A stretch of 32,974 nucleotides of DNA from an uncultured Pelagibacteraceae bacterium. GTDB taxonomy: Bacteria > Pseudomonadota > Alphaproteobacteria > Pelagibacterales > Pelagibacteraceae. A program made the translations under genes and the position numbers. The notes below the pieces were generated by a model, which did no database searches, was not told the DNA's origin, and saw only the letters and a program-made list of their open reading frames with translations. Of the stretch, positions 1 through 9,782 are shown piece by piece; position 1 is the stretch's first letter, and the number at the start of each line of letters is the position of its first letter. Where the stretch lies: assembly GCA_902589705.1 (NCBI GenBank), contig CACITX010000007.1:1-32974 (forward strand). Reading direction: 5' to 3'.

Positions 1-339
1 GCTTCAGGTGTTCCTGATAGAATATTTTTTGCGACTAACAAGTCTTCATTGACTACAGCAGCAAGAGAAACTTTAAGAAAACAAGCAACTTATTTAAGAA
101 AGAATAAGAGCCTTAATGTTACAATAGAAGGTCATGCAGACGAAAGAGGAACAAGAGAATATAACTTAGCATTAGGTGAAAGAAGAGCTAACGCTGCAAA
201 AGACTATTTGATGACTTACGGAATTTCTGGAAAAAGAATTTCTACAATTAGTTATGGAAAAGAAAAGCCTGTTAACCCAGCTTCTACTCCATTAGCTTGG
301 TCCCAAAACAGAAGATCTGTAACAGTTAAAGTAAATTAA
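1..339 (+). CDS. pal: Peptidoglycan-associated lipoprotein Pal, C-terminal part (5' truncated by window)
   Basis: The reading frame is open from base 1, so the gene begins upstream of the window and the signal peptide and lipobox are not visible. What remains is the OmpA-like peptidoglycan-binding domain: DRIFFATNKSSLT, then IEGHADERGTREYNLALGER and ISYGKEKP, which match the Pal/OmpA_C family closely. The Asp and Arg of the HADERGTREYN region are the residues that bind diaminopimelate in this family. Pal anchors the outer membrane to peptidoglycan as part of the Tol-Pal complex used in cell division. The gene is followed by a hairpin terminator and then cpoB, the usual tol-pal order. The TTG at 49 is only an internal codon. 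Confidence 0.95.
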   Translation, partial: ASGVPDRIFFATNKSSLTTAARETLRKQATYLRKNKSLNVTIEGHADERGTREYNLALGERRANAAKDYLMTYGISGKRISTISYGKEKPVNPASTPLAWSQNRRSVTVKVN

Positions 340-355
340 TTTTTTTACAAAATAC

Positions 356-394
356 AAAGACCCTTTAATAGAGATATTATAGGGTCTTTTTTTT
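356..394 (+). terminator. Intrinsic terminator after pal
   Basis: AAAGACCCT (356-364) pairs perfectly with AGGGTCTTT (381-389). The stem is extended by an inner AATA/TATT pairing (367-370 with 375-378), and a T-tract runs to 394. This is a textbook Rho-independent terminator, and the only clear one I recognised in the window. It lies between pal and cpoB and leaves 28 bp before the preferred cpoB start. Confidence 0.85.
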
Positions 395-422
395 GCCATT
401 TTATCAATTTAAAAAAAGAATC

Positions 423-1385
423 ATGAAAAGATTAAAAGATTACAAATACACCTTTGTATTATTGTTATCTATGTTTTTTGTAAGTTATGTTAATGCTGAA
501 CAAGAGGAGATATACCTCCAGTCAATATCTGACCAAATACAAGTTATAACTAAAGACCTAAAAACTTTAGAAAAAGCAGTTTACCAAAAATCTGATGTTA
601 CCTCATCTTCAGTTTTAACCTCGATTAAATCTGATGGCTTAAATGAAGATATAATGACAAAACATTTGTTAAAATTAAATGAGATAGAAAATCAATTTAG
701 AGAACTAACTAACAAATTTGAGGAAGTAAATTTTAAATTAGATAAACTATCTACTCGGGTTACAAAAATTCAATCAGATACACAATTACGATTTTCAGAT
801 TTAGAAAATGGAGAGACCCCTTCACCGCAAAAAAAACAAGTTTCACTTCCAGGATCGAGTAAGCCTCAAGATTTTGGAGCAACACCAGCTTATGAAACAA
901 CAAACTTACCGAAAGAGCAATCAATTAACTCTGTTGAGAGCGCTCAAACAGTTATTACTCAACAACCTCAAGAGAGAGAGTCTTTACTGCCAGATAAATC
1001 ACCAGGTGAACAATATGAATTCGCTGTAAGTTTTATGAAAGTAGGAGATTATGAAACAGCAGAATTTGCTTTGAAAGAATTTATTGAAAAAAATAAAGAT
1101 CATGATTTAGCTGGAAGCGCTCAGTATTGGTATGGTGAAACTTTTAGAATAAGACAATTATATTCTGACGCTGCAACTGCTTATTTAGATGGATATCAAA
1201 ATTATCCTAAAAGTAAAAAAGCTCCTGATAACCTTTTGAAGCTTGGAATCACTATGGTTGAACTTGGGGAAAAAGATCAAGGTTGTAAAATGATTTCAGG
1301 ATTAAAAAAAGAATACCCAAAAGCTAGTAAGTCTGTGTTACAAAAAGCTCAGTATGAGCAAAAAAAATTCAAGTGTAAATCTTAA
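423..1385 (+). CDS. cpoB: Cell division coordinator CpoB (YbgF), periplasmic
   Basis: This is a secreted protein of 320 residues. It has a Lys/Arg-rich start, a hydrophobic segment (FVLLLSMFFVSYV) and a likely signal-peptidase site after VNA. A Leu/Ile/Lys-rich region at about residues 25-120 is probably a coiled coil for trimerisation. A Pro/Gln/Ser-rich linker follows, then C-terminal TPR-like repeats at about 195-318 (GEQYEFAVSFMKVGDYETA; AQYWYGETFRIRQLYSDAA). This is the YbgF/CpoB architecture, which links Tol-Pal to septal peptidoglycan synthesis. I chose ATG 423 because the upstream TTG at 393 lies in the terminator T-tract and would add ten residues ahead of a good signal peptide. The 3' end overlaps tilS by 32 bp. 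Confidence 0.9.
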   Translation: MKRLKDYKYTFVLLLSMFFVSYVNAEQEEIYLQSISDQIQVITKDLKTLEKAVYQKSDVTSSSVLTSIKSDGLNEDIMTKHLLKLNEIENQFRELTNKFEEVNFKLDKLSTRVTKIQSDTQLRFSDLENGETPSPQKKQVSLPGSSKPQDFGATPAYETTNLPKEQSINSVESAQTVITQQPQERESLLPDKSPGEQYEFAVSFMKVGDYETAEFALKEFIEKNKDHDLAGSAQYWYGETFRIRQLYSDAATAYLDGYQNYPKSKKAPDNLLKLGITMVELGEKDQGCKMISGLKKEYPKASKSVLQKAQYEQKKFKCKS

Positions 1386-2373
1386 GAACAGTTTTAAAGA
1401 ATTTAAAGATTTATCAAAAATATTCTCTAATTTTAAAAGTAAATTAAATTTAACAAACAAAAAAAAATTTGTTGTTGCAGTATCTGGCGGTCCAGATAGC
1501 TTAGCTTTAGCAGCTTTATCAAAAGCATATACATACTGCTATAAATCAAAATTTCATTATGTTTTGATAAATCACAATATAAGAAAAAATTCATTGCAAG
1601 AAGCAAAAAAAGTTAAAAATTTGCTAAAAAAAAAACAAATTAACCTTAAAATTATTTCTAATAAAAAAAAGATTAAGAAAAATATACAAGGTGAAGCTAG
1701 GAAAATAAGATATGAGCTGCTTTCAAATTTTTGTTTAAAAAATAATATCACATCATTAATAACAGCACATAATTTAGAGGATCAAGTTGAGACCTTTTTA
1801 ATTAGACTTTCAAGAGGTAGCGGATTGAGGGGTTTATCTGCTATGAGACCCAAAAGTAAAATTAATAGTAAAATTGATTTATACCGACCTTTGCTAGATA
1901 CAAAGAAAGAATTTTTGATAAAGATTTCTAAAAAAATATTTGGAAATTTTATAAAAGATCCATCTAATAAAAACTTAAAATATCTGCGAACTAAAGTTAG
2001 AGAACTTAAAAAACCTTTAGAAAAAAGCGGTGTCGAATATGAACAGATTTTTAAATCAATCTGTAATTTGTCAGAGAGCAGAGATTCACTTGATGATTTC
2101 TTAAAAAAAGAATTTAGTAAAATTATTAAAAAAAGAGGTAATGAAATATTGATCAATTTAAAAAAATTTAAAAATCATAATAATGAAATTAAAATGGCTA
2201 TTATCAATGCCTCGATCAGAAAACTTAAAAAAAACTATTACGATCCTAGAGCAAAAAAGGTTGCTAACTTAATTAGAACTATCGATAAAAAGGATTTTAA
2301 AAAATCTACCCTTGGAGGGTGTATTTTCTTTAAGAAGGGTGTCAATTTGTGTCTGAAAAATGAAAAGCTTTAA
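1354..2373 (+). CDS. tilS: tRNA(Ile)-lysidine synthase TilS
   Basis: TilS uses ATP and lysine to convert C34 of the CAU-anticodon tRNA-Ile to lysidine, so that it reads AUA. That is essential in an AT-rich genome, where AUA is frequent. The PP-loop motif SGGPDS sits at residues 44-49, followed by INHNIRKNS, GEARKIRYELL, TAHNLEDQVETFLIRLSRGSGLRGL and a KDPSNKNLKYLRTKVR stretch, all typical of the N-terminal catalytic domain. At 339 residues it is shorter than the roughly 430-residue enterobacterial form and has little of the C-terminal region. The ATG start lies inside the cpoB end, and I saw no better in-frame start downstream. Confidence 0.93.
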   Translation: MSKKNSSVNLKNSFKEFKDLSKIFSNFKSKLNLTNKKKFVVAVSGGPDSLALAALSKAYTYCYKSKFHYVLINHNIRKNSLQEAKKVKNLLKKKQINLKIISNKKKIKKNIQGEARKIRYELLSNFCLKNNITSLITAHNLEDQVETFLIRLSRGSGLRGLSAMRPKSKINSKIDLYRPLLDTKKEFLIKISKKIFGNFIKDPSNKNLKYLRTKVRELKKPLEKSGVEYEQIFKSICNLSESRDSLDDFLKKEFSKIIKKRGNEILINLKKFKNHNNEIKMAIINASIRKLKKNYYDPRAKKVANLIRTIDKKDFKKSTLGGCIFFKKGVNLCLKNEKL

Positions 2374-2404
2374 TTCAAAGGATTATTTGTTGCTTTTTGT
2401 CTTA

Positions 2405-2434
2405 TTTACAACTTATTAATTGTTAAAGTATACT
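2405..2434 (+). promoter_or_regulatory. Putative sigma-70 type promoter for ftsH
   Basis: In the 94-bp gap before ftsH, TTTACA (2405-2410) and TATACT (2429-2434) each match five of six bases of the -35 and -10 consensus, with an 18-bp spacer. A start site near 2441 would leave a short leader before an AGGA at 2461-2464 and the ATG at 2468. I saw no alphaproteobacterial RpoH-type promoter here, although ftsH is often heat-regulated. In such AT-rich DNA the match could be chance. Confidence 0.45.
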
Positions 2435-2467
2435 TGTTAAAAACAAATAAATGATTATTTAGGAAAT

Positions 2468-4360
2468 ATGAACGTTAAAAATCTAATAATGTGGGTCATA
2501 ATTGTTCTACTTTCAGTAGGGCTATTCAATATGTTTCAAGATCCAAATAAGATGAATTCAGAGAGAAACTCTCTGGCGTTCTCTAATTTTTTAAATGAAG
2601 TTGAAGCAGGTAGAGTTGTTGAGGTTCAGATACAGGGAAATAATATCTCTGGAGTTTTAGCTGACGGCAAAACCTTTAAAACTTACTCACCAAATTACCC
2701 AGAATTAGTAGACAAACTTTCTTCAAAAGGTGTGAGCATAGTTGCTGCACCTCAAGAAGATAAAATGCCTTCACTTCTTGGAATATTATTATCATGGTTT
2801 CCAATGCTTCTGCTTATTGGTGTGTGGATATTTTTTATGCGTCAAATGCAAGGCGGTAAAGGTGGAGCAATGGGGTTTGGGAGATCAAAAGCAAAACTTT
2901 TAAATGAAGCACAAGGTAAAGTTACATTTAATGATGTTGCAGGTGTTGAAGAAGCCAAAGAAGAAGTAGAAGAGATAGTTGAATTTTTAAAAGACCCAAG
3001 AAAATTTAGTCGTCTAGGGGGAAAGATTCCAAAAGGTGCTCTTTTAATTGGTCCTCCAGGCACTGGTAAAACTTTATTAGCTAAAGCAATTGCAGGCGAA
3101 GCAAACGTTCCATTCTTTTCAATTTCAGGTTCAGATTTTGTTGAAATGTTTGTAGGGGTTGGAGCATCTAGAGTTAGAGATATGTTTGAGCAAGGAAAAA
3201 AACATTCACCATGTATTATTTTTATAGATGAAATTGATGCCGTTGGAAGAAGTAGGGGTGCAGGTTTAGGTGGTGGAAATGATGAACGAGAACAAACTCT
3301 TAACCAATTACTAGTTGAGATGGATGGCTTTGATACTAACGAAGGTATAATTTTGATTGCCGCAACCAACAGACCAGATGTCTTAGATCCTGCTTTATTA
3401 AGACCAGGAAGATTTGACAGACAAGTTGTTGTAGGAAATCCAGATATAATTGGAAGAGAAGCAATCTTAAAAGTACATGTCAGAAAAATTAGCACTGGAC
3501 CAGATGTAAAATTAAGAACAATAGCAAGAGGTACTCCAGGTTTTTCAGGAGCAGATTTAGCAAATTTAATAAACGAATCTGCTTTGCTTGCTGCTAGAAA
3601 AAATAAAAGAGTTGTAACTATGTCAGACATAGAAGAAGCAAAAGATAAAGTAATGATGGGCGCTGAAAGAAGATCAATGGTTATGTCAGAAGATGAAAAG
3701 AAACTCACTGCATACCACGAAGGTGGCCACGCTATCGTTGCACTTAATGAGAAAGCTTCTGATCCAATTCATAAAGCAACTATAATTCCACGAGGAAGAG
3801 CGCTAGGAATGGTGATGAGATTACCAGAAAGAGATCAACTTTCAGTAACGAGAGAGAAAATGCACTCCGATATTGCTGTCGCAATGGGAGGCAGAATTGC
3901 AGAAGAGATTATTTTTGGTCATGACAAAGTTACATCCGGGGCTTCATCCGATATAGATATGGTTACTAAGATGGCTAAAAATATGGTTACAAAATATGGA
4001 ATGAGTTCTGAACTCGGGACTATTGCGTATGGAGAAAATGAGGAAGAAGTATTTTTAGGAAGATCAGTTACAAAACAACAAAATATGTCTGAGGAAACAG
4101 CAAAAAAAATTGATGCAGAAGTTAAGAAAATTGTTGATAAAGGGTATGAAAGAGCTAGGAAAATTTTAACTGATAAAATAGACGATTTGCATAAGTTAGC
4201 TAAAGCTCTTTTAATTTACGAAACACTATCAGGTGATGAAATCAGAGATTTAATTTTAAAAAACATTAAACCAACTAGATCATTTAAAGATGAGGATGAA
4301 GATGACGGCAAATCCTCAGCACTTGGTTCTCTGGGACTAAAACCAAAACCAGCAATTTAA
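2468..4360 (+). CDS. ftsH: ATP-dependent zinc metalloprotease FtsH
   Basis: FtsH is a membrane-anchored hexameric AAA+ protease for quality control of membrane and regulatory proteins, including RpoH in well-studied bacteria. Membrane segments are seen at about residues 5-22 and 102-124, flanking a small periplasmic domain. Walker A GPPGTGKT is at 195-202, Walker B IIFIDEID at 250-257, and the second region of homology ([21 protein letters not shown]) at about 299-319. The zinc motif HEGGH is at 417-421. At 630 residues it is full length. The acidic tail (DEDEDD) near the C-terminus is unremarkable. An AGGA lies just upstream of the start. The folP start follows the stop by only 4 bp. Confidence 0.98.
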   Translation: MNVKNLIMWVIIVLLSVGLFNMFQDPNKMNSERNSLAFSNFLNEVEAGRVVEVQIQGNNISGVLADGKTFKTYSPNYPELVDKLSSKGVSIVAAPQEDKMPSLLGILLSWFPMLLLIGVWIFFMRQMQGGKGGAMGFGRSKAKLLNEAQGKVTFNDVAGVEEAKEEVEEIVEFLKDPRKFSRLGGKIPKGALLIGPPGTGKTLLAKAIAGEANVPFFSISGSDFVEMFVGVGASRVRDMFEQGKKHSPCIIFIDEIDAVGRSRGAGLGGGNDEREQTLNQLLVEMDGFDTNEGIILIAATNRPDVLDPALLRPGRFDRQVVVGNPDIIGREAILKVHVRKISTGPDVKLRTIARGTPGFSGADLANLINESALLAARKNKRVVTMSDIEEAKDKVMMGAERRSMVMSEDEKKLTAYHEGGHAIVALNEKASDPIHKATIIPRGRALGMVMRLPERDQLSVTREKMHSDIAVAMGGRIAEEIIFGHDKVTSGASSDIDMVTKMAKNMVTKYGMSSELGTIAYGENEEEVFLGRSVTKQQNMSEETAKKIDAEVKKIVDKGYERARKILTDKIDDLHKLAKALLIYETLSGDEIRDLILKNIKPTRSFKDEDEDDGKSSALGSLGLKPKPAI

Positions 4361-4364
4361 GTTA

Positions 4365-5423
4365 ATGACCAAATATTACACTCGTGCGTGTAATTTTTTT
4401 TATGGTCAAGATTCAAGACAATTAGTTAAAAAAAAACTTACACTTCCTCTTTGCGATGATAGCTCAATATCTTTCAATCAAATTGAGCTTTTTTCTAGAA
4501 ATAAAAAAATAATTAAGAATAAAATTGTAGATTTAAAAAATATAAAGAAATTACCAAAAAAAATAAAAGAAAAAGTAATCCAAGATCTAAAAAAAATAAC
4601 AGGCAAAAGAGAATTTTTTGGAAAAAAATCCCATGTAATTATGGGTGTAATAAACATGACACCAGATAGCTTTTCTGACGGCGGAAAGTATAACACCTTT
4701 AAAAAGGCTAACCAAAGAATTAAAAAACTTATCAATTCAGGTGCAGATATAATTGATATTGGAGGCGAGTCTACTAGGCCTGGATCTAAAGTTGTCAATC
4801 CAAAAAATGAACTTGAAAGAGTAAAAAGTGTAATAAAAAAATTTAAAAAGTTTTTTTCTAAAACATTACTATCTATAGATACGAGGAAAAGCCAAGTGAT
4901 TGATTATGCTATAAAAATAAAAGCAGATATTATAAATGATGTTTCATGTTTTAAATTTGATCAGAATTCTCTCAACGCTGTAAGAAATAAGAATATTTGG
5001 AAAATTATTCACCATATGCAAGGAACACCACAAACCATGCAAATTGATCCTAAATATAATCATGTCTTATTAGATATTTATGATTTTTTTGAGAAAGAAA
5101 TTTCAAATTTTAAAAATGATAAATATAAAAGTAAGTTAATTTTAGATCCAGGTATAGGTTTTGGAAAAAAGTTGAAACATAATTTGATGATATTAAATAA
5201 AATTTCAATATTTCATTCTCTAGGATTTCCTATATTAATTGGCACGTCTAGAAAAAGATTTATTAATCAAATTTCTGGAAAATATGATACTAAAGAGAGA
5301 ATTGGTGGAACCTTATCTTCAATAATGTATTCACTTTCACAAGGAGTAAAAATTTTTAGAGTTCATAATGTTGAAGAGATTAAACAAGGTCTTTTAGTTT
5401 TTGAAAAATTATTAAATAAATGA
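4365..5423 (+). CDS. folP: Dihydropteroate synthase with N-terminal extension
   Basis: FolP condenses dihydropterin pyrophosphate with p-aminobenzoate in folate synthesis. The pterin-binding TIM-barrel starts near residue 90, with GVINMTPDSFSDGG at about 94-107, DIGGESTRPGS, LSIDTRKSQV, NDVSCF, LDPGIGFGK and LIGTSRKRFI, ending with RVHNVEEIKQ. All are family hallmarks. The first ~90 residues (beginning MTKYYTRACNFFYGQDSRQL) precede the usual start of the domain. Extensions of this sort occur in alphaproteobacterial FolP, as far as I recall. The stop overlaps the glmM start as ATGA, suggesting translational coupling. The ftsH-folP-glmM order is conserved in this class. Confidence 0.93.
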   Translation: MTKYYTRACNFFYGQDSRQLVKKKLTLPLCDDSSISFNQIELFSRNKKIIKNKIVDLKNIKKLPKKIKEKVIQDLKKITGKREFFGKKSHVIMGVINMTPDSFSDGGKYNTFKKANQRIKKLINSGADIIDIGGESTRPGSKVVNPKNELERVKSVIKKFKKFFSKTLLSIDTRKSQVIDYAIKIKADIINDVSCFKFDQNSLNAVRNKNIWKIIHHMQGTPQTMQIDPKYNHVLLDIYDFFEKEISNFKNDKYKSKLILDPGIGFGKKLKHNLMILNKISIFHSLGFPILIGTSRKRFINQISGKYDTKERIGGTLSSIMYSLSQGVKIFRVHNVEEIKQGLLVFEKLLNK

Positions 5424-6751
5424 AAAAAAAGTATTTTGGAACTGATGGTATAAGAGGCACTGTAAATTTAGGCAATATTAATGGTGAAAAGTTTTTTAAA
5501 TTTGGTTTAGCGGCTGGCACATATTTTAAAAACTTAAAGAAAAAAAAGCAGGTAGCAATTATTGCTAAAGATACAAGATTATCAGGATATACTTTAGAAC
5601 CAGCACTCGTATCAGGTTTGGCCTCAGCAGGAATGCATATCTTTACATTAGGGCCTCTACCTACAAATGGATTAGCAATGTTAACAAAAAAAATGAGAGC
5701 AAATCTGGGAATAATGATAACAGCATCTCACAATCCTTTTCATGATAATGGGCTAAAATTATTTGGACCAGATGGAATGAAACTATCAGATAAAATTGAA
5801 AAAAAAATTGAGAGTCTAATTGACAAAAAAACCATCAATCAATTATCAAAACCAGATTTTTTAGGAAGAGTTAAGCGATTAGAAGATGGAAACGAGAGGT
5901 ATATTGAAATTCTAAAGAGCAATTTCCCAAGCAGTTTTAGTCTTAAAGGAATGAGGATAGTTTTAGACTGTGCTAACGGAGCAGGATATAAATCTGCTCC
6001 TAAAATTCTCTCAGATTTAGGTGCGAAAGTATTTTCAATCGGGATTAAGCCTAACGGTTTAAATATTAATTTAAAGTGTGGCTCAACTTATCCTGAGCTA
6101 TTAAAAAAGTATGTGAAAAAATTCAAAGCTAATATTGGAATATCCTTAGATGGTGACGCTGACAGAGTAATAATGTGCGATGAAAAATCCCAATTAATCG
6201 ATGGAGATCAAATTATTGCTATGATTGCCAAGAGATGGAAAAGAAAAAAAATTCTGAAAGGAGGAGTTATTGGAACTTTTATGTCTAATTATGGTTTAGA
6301 AAAATTTTTTTTAAGAGAAAAAATAAATTTTAGAAGATCAAAAGTTGGTGATCGTTACGTTAAAGAATTAATGAAGAAAAAAAACTATAATTTAGGTGGA
6401 GAGCAATCAGGACATATAATTCTAGGTAAATTTGCTACTACAGGTGATGGTTTATTAGTAGCATTAGAATGTTTATTCGCTTTGAGAAAAAGAAAAGTAG
6501 CAAGTGAATTATTTAAAGTCTATCAATCGGTGCCACAAAAACTAGTTAATATTAAAGTGAAAAATAAAGAAATTATTAATACGCCAAAGTGTAAAAAAGC
6601 AATTAAACTTGCAAATCATATTATAAAAAATCAGGGCAGATTACTTGTAAGGCCTTCTGGTACAGAACCAAAAATTAGAATTATGTGTGAATCTTTAAAT
6701 TCTATTTTACTTAACAGATGCATTAATATTGTTAGAAGATCTATAAATTAA
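5420..6751 (+). CDS. glmM: Phosphoglucosamine mutase GlmM
   Basis: GlmM interconverts glucosamine-6-phosphate and glucosamine-1-phosphate, feeding UDP-GlcNAc into peptidoglycan and LPS synthesis. YFGTDGIRG opens the protein. The phosphoserine loop TASHNPFHDNG places the catalytic Ser at residue 103. The metal loop is SLDGDADRVIM, the sugar-binding motif GGEQSGHI, and the phosphate-binding loop RPSGTEPKIRIM near the C-terminus. At 443 residues it has the normal GlmM length. The start overlaps folP by 4 bp, and thiD begins 3 bp after the stop. Confidence 0.97.
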   Translation: MKKKYFGTDGIRGTVNLGNINGEKFFKFGLAAGTYFKNLKKKKQVAIIAKDTRLSGYTLEPALVSGLASAGMHIFTLGPLPTNGLAMLTKKMRANLGIMITASHNPFHDNGLKLFGPDGMKLSDKIEKKIESLIDKKTINQLSKPDFLGRVKRLEDGNERYIEILKSNFPSSFSLKGMRIVLDCANGAGYKSAPKILSDLGAKVFSIGIKPNGLNINLKCGSTYPELLKKYVKKFKANIGISLDGDADRVIMCDEKSQLIDGDQIIAMIAKRWKRKKILKGGVIGTFMSNYGLEKFFLREKINFRRSKVGDRYVKELMKKKNYNLGGEQSGHIILGKFATTGDGLLVALECLFALRKRKVASELFKVYQSVPQKLVNIKVKNKEIINTPKCKKAIKLANHIIKNQGRLLVRPSGTEPKIRIMCESLNSILLNRCINIVRRSIN

Positions 6752-6754
6752 AAA

Positions 6755-7567
6755 ATGCGTTTGAAATCAAAAGTTCTTATAATAGCTGGATCTGACTCTT
6801 CTGGAGGTGCAGGTATTCAAGCTGATATTAAAACTGTAACTTCTTTAGGCAGTTATGCAATGACCGCAATCACTGCTGTTACTGCTCAGAACACAACTGG
6901 GGTTAAATCTATTATCCCTATCCGTCCAAAAGAGATTTCAAATCAAATCGAATATTCAGCTAAAGATATTCGTCCTCATGCAATAAAGATAGGCATGTTA
7001 CATTCAAAACAAGTAATATTAGCAGTTAATAAATCCCTAAATAAAATAAAAATAAAAAAAATTATATTAGACCCGGTAATGGTAGCCAAAGGCGGAGCAA
7101 AACTCATTAATCCTGCCGCTATTTCATTTATTAAAAGTAAATTAATGAAAAAAGTTTTATTAATAACCCCCAACATACCAGAAGCGGAAATATTATCAGG
7201 AATAAAAATTAGATCTTCCAAAGATATGATACACGCTGGAAAAAAATTAATTAAATTAGGTGCTAAAAATATTCTTATTAAAGGCGGTCATTTAAAATCT
7301 AAAATAATGATTGATATTTTAATAAACAAAAAATCAGTCAAAGAATTTAGAAGCAAAAAATATAATTCAAAAAACACTCATGGAACGGGTTGTACTTTAT
7401 CTTCAGCAATAACAACGTATTTATCATGTGGAAAAGATTTGATTAAATCTTGTGAGCTTGGAATTAAATATGTTAATGATGCAATCAAAACTAACACTAA
7501 TTTAGGAAAAGGAAGTGGTCCAATCAATCATTTAAACTCTATTATTCTAAATAAAAAATTCAAATAA
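6755..7567 (+). CDS. thiD: Hydroxymethylpyrimidine (phosphate) kinase ThiD
   Basis: ThiD phosphorylates HMP and HMP-phosphate to HMP-diphosphate for thiamine synthesis. The N-terminus [20 protein letters not shown], followed by [10 protein letters not shown], is diagnostic. Further motifs are [33 protein letters not shown] and the anion-hole loop [11 protein letters not shown]. At 270 residues it is full length. No other thiamine gene lies in the window. Cultured SAR11 are known to need exogenous HMP, so this enzyme may act mainly in salvage (inference). The TAA stop overlaps the purA ATG by one base (TAATG). Confidence 0.95.
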   Translation: MRLKSKVLIIAGSDSSGGAGIQADIKTVTSLGSYAMTAITAVTAQNTTGVKSIIPIRPKEISNQIEYSAKDIRPHAIKIGMLHSKQVILAVNKSLNKIKIKKIILDPVMVAKGGAKLINPAAISFIKSKLMKKVLLITPNIPEAEILSGIKIRSSKDMIHAGKKLIKLGAKNILIKGGHLKSKIMIDILINKKSVKEFRSKKYNSKNTHGTGCTLSSAITTYLSCGKDLIKSCELGIKYVNDAIKTNTNLGKGSGPINHLNSIILNKKFK

Positions 7568-8859
7568 TGAAAAATGTTGCAGTTGTAGGTTCACAGTGGG
7601 GAGACGAGGGAAAAGGAAAAATAGTAGATTGGCTTTCAAGTGAAGCTGACGTAGTGGTTCGATTCCAAGGTGGTCATAATGCCGGCCATACACTGGTTAT
7701 TGATAAAAAAGTTTTTAAACTGAGATTACTACCCTCTGGCATTGTGAGAAAGGGTAAAATGTCTATTCTTGGAAATGGCGTTGTAATAGATCCATGGGCT
7801 CTTTTAAGCGAAATTGATGAAATAAAGAAACAAGGCGTTGATGTGACGCCAGATAATTTTATGATTTCTGAAGCAGCATCTTTAATTTTACCTTTTCATC
7901 AAGAAATGGACGAGATTAGAGAAGATACTGCTGGAAAAGAAAAGATTGGCACAACAAGAAGAGGAATTGGTCCTTGTTATGAAGACAAAGTTGGCAGAAG
8001 ATCAATTAGAGTAATGGATTTAAGATCAGAAACAAATTTAGATAACAGATTAGAAAAGGTACTACAACATCATAACGCTATCAGAAAAGGTTTAAATAAA
8101 AAAGTCTTTGAAAAAAATGCTTTAAAAAAAGAACTATTAAAAATTGCTCCAGAGTTATTAAAATTTGCTCAACCTGTTTGGTTAAAATTAAGTGAATTTA
8201 GTAATTCAAGAAAAAAAATATTGTTTGAAGGTGCTCAGGGTATTCTTCTAGACGTTGATCATGGGACTTATCCATTTGTAACATCATCAAATACTGTGCC
8301 TGCAATGGCTGCAACTGGGTCAGGTTGTGGTCCCGACAAAATCAGTTATGTCTTAGGTATAACAAAAGCCTATACAACAAGAGTAGGCAGTGGACCGTTT
8401 CCCACAGAGCTGAATGACGAGGTAGGTGAAAGTTTAGGTAGGAGAGGAAAAGAGTTTGGGACTGTCACAGCGAGAAAAAGAAGATGCGGTTGGTTTGACG
8501 GGGTTTTAGTTAGACAGACAATTAAAATTTCAGGAATTCACGGTATAGCTTTAACCAAGTTAGACGTTCTAGACGAACTTGAAGAAATTAAAATGTGTAT
8601 TGGTTATGATTTGAATGGAAAAAAAATAGACTACTTGCCAGCAACTTCTGAGGACCAGTTTAATATAAAACCAATTTACAAATCATTTCAAGGATGGAAA
8701 AGCAAAACACAAGGAATAAGAAATTTCAAAGATTTACCTGATAATGCAAGAAAATATATACATGCTCTAGAGGATTTTATTGAAGCTAAAATATCTAGTA
8801 TATCAACTAGTCCTGAGCGAGATGATACAATTTTAGTTGAAGATCCTTTTGATAATTAA
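7567..8859 (+). CDS. purA: Adenylosuccinate synthetase PurA
   Basis: PurA joins IMP and aspartate using GTP, the first committed step to AMP. The P-loop [11 protein letters not shown] is at residues 8-18, with catalytic Asp13 and His41 (GGHNAGHT). Other family motifs are [51 protein letters not shown] in two blocks, and GPFPTE. At 430 residues it is standard length. It is the last gene of the + strand run that starts at ftsH. Its stop overlaps the rpoH stop by 4 bp (TTAA). Confidence 0.98.
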   Translation: MKNVAVVGSQWGDEGKGKIVDWLSSEADVVVRFQGGHNAGHTLVIDKKVFKLRLLPSGIVRKGKMSILGNGVVIDPWALLSEIDEIKKQGVDVTPDNFMISEAASLILPFHQEMDEIREDTAGKEKIGTTRRGIGPCYEDKVGRRSIRVMDLRSETNLDNRLEKVLQHHNAIRKGLNKKVFEKNALKKELLKIAPELLKFAQPVWLKLSEFSNSRKKILFEGAQGILLDVDHGTYPFVTSSNTVPAMAATGSGCGPDKISYVLGITKAYTTRVGSGPFPTELNDEVGESLGRRGKEFGTVTARKRRCGWFDGVLVRQTIKISGIHGIALTKLDVLDELEEIKMCIGYDLNGKKIDYLPATSEDQFNIKPIYKSFQGWKSKTQGIRNFKDLPDNARKYIHALEDFIEAKISSISTSPERDDTILVEDPFDN

Positions 8860-9752
8860 TTTGCGGGTAACAAATTTTTAGACTTACTAGCGTTAATCAT
8901 AGATTTTTGTAATTTTTCAAACGCTTTAGTTTCAATTTGTCTGATTCTTTCTCTACTAATTTTATATTTTTTACTTAAATCTTCTAAAGTTTCAGGTTCT
9001 TCAGAAAGTCTTCTCGCTGTAATTATCTCTTTTTCTCTTTCATTTAAAATTTTCATTGCACTCGCTAATAATTCCTTCTTGTCTTCATACTCTTGCTTTT
9101 GCGAAACAATAAGCTCTTGGTCTAAGCTATCGTCAACCAACCAATCTTGCCACTCATCAGTCTCTCCGCTTTTTATGGGATCATTAAGAGATTTTTCTTG
9201 ACCCATCATTCTTCTGTTCATATTTACAACTTCGTGTGATTCAACATCTAATCTTTTAGAAATTTCTTTAACTTGATCATCTTTTAAATCTCCATCTTGA
9301 TTGGGAGCAATTTGGTTTTTAATTTTTTTTAAATTAAAAAAAAGTTTTTTCTGAGCGGTAGTAGTCCCCATTTTAACCAAACTCCATGATCTTAGTACAT
9401 ATTCTTGTATTGCAGCTTTAATCCACCACATAGCATATGTTGCTAATCTAAAACCTTTATCTGGATCGAATTTTTTTACTGCTTGCATCAAACCTATATT
9501 GCCTTCTGATATTAACTCATTAACAGGTAATCCATAACCTCTGTAACCCATTGCAATTTTGGCAACTAATCTTAAATGACTTGTTACAAGTTTATGGGCA
9601 GCCTTCAAATTTCCATTGTCTCTCCAGTTTTTAGCCAGCATATATTCCTCTTCTGCATCAAGCATAGGAAATTTTTTAATTTGAGCTAAATACACAGACA
9701 GTCCTCCAACAGAAGGAACGGGTAGATTACTTATTTTATTTTCTTGGCTCAT
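8856..9752 (-). CDS. rpoH: Heat-shock sigma factor RpoH (sigma-32)
   Basis: This group 3 sigma factor of 298 residues directs heat-shock transcription. Region 2 (about 52-122) contains [20 protein letters not shown] and [20 protein letters not shown]. The RpoH box [10 protein letters not shown], at about 134-143, distinguishes it from RpoD. Region 4 (about 235-290) contains [14 protein letters not shown] and the helix-turn-helix [17 protein letters not shown]. It lies 30 bp downstream of rluD on the same strand, an arrangement common in alphaproteobacteria, and is probably co-transcribed. No clear Shine-Dalgarno precedes the ATG. Confidence 0.96.
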   Translation of the reverse strand: MSQENKISNLPVPSVGGLSVYLAQIKKFPMLDAEEEYMLAKNWRDNGNLKAAHKLVTSHLRLVAKIAMGYRGYGLPVNELISEGNIGLMQAVKKFDPDKGFRLATYAMWWIKAAIQEYVLRSWSLVKMGTTTAQKKLFFNLKKIKNQIAPNQDGDLKDDQVKEISKRLDVESHEVVNMNRRMMGQEKSLNDPIKSGETDEWQDWLVDDSLDQELIVSQKQEYEDKKELLASAMKILNEREKEIITARRLSEEPETLEDLSKKYKISRERIRQIETKAFEKLQKSMINASKSKNLLPAN

Positions 9753-9782
9753 AAGATTTATTTATATATTAGATTAACTATT

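Noticed and set aside
393..422. TTG start 10 codons upstream for cpoB
   Set aside because: It lies in the terminator T-tract and would put extra charged residues before a good signal peptide; ATG 423 is preferred.
2842..3708. 288-codon ORF antisense to ftsH
   Set aside because: It is a shadow of the strongly conserved FtsH AAA+ domain; composition (Ser/Pro-rich) is typical of an antisense frame and no family is recognisable.
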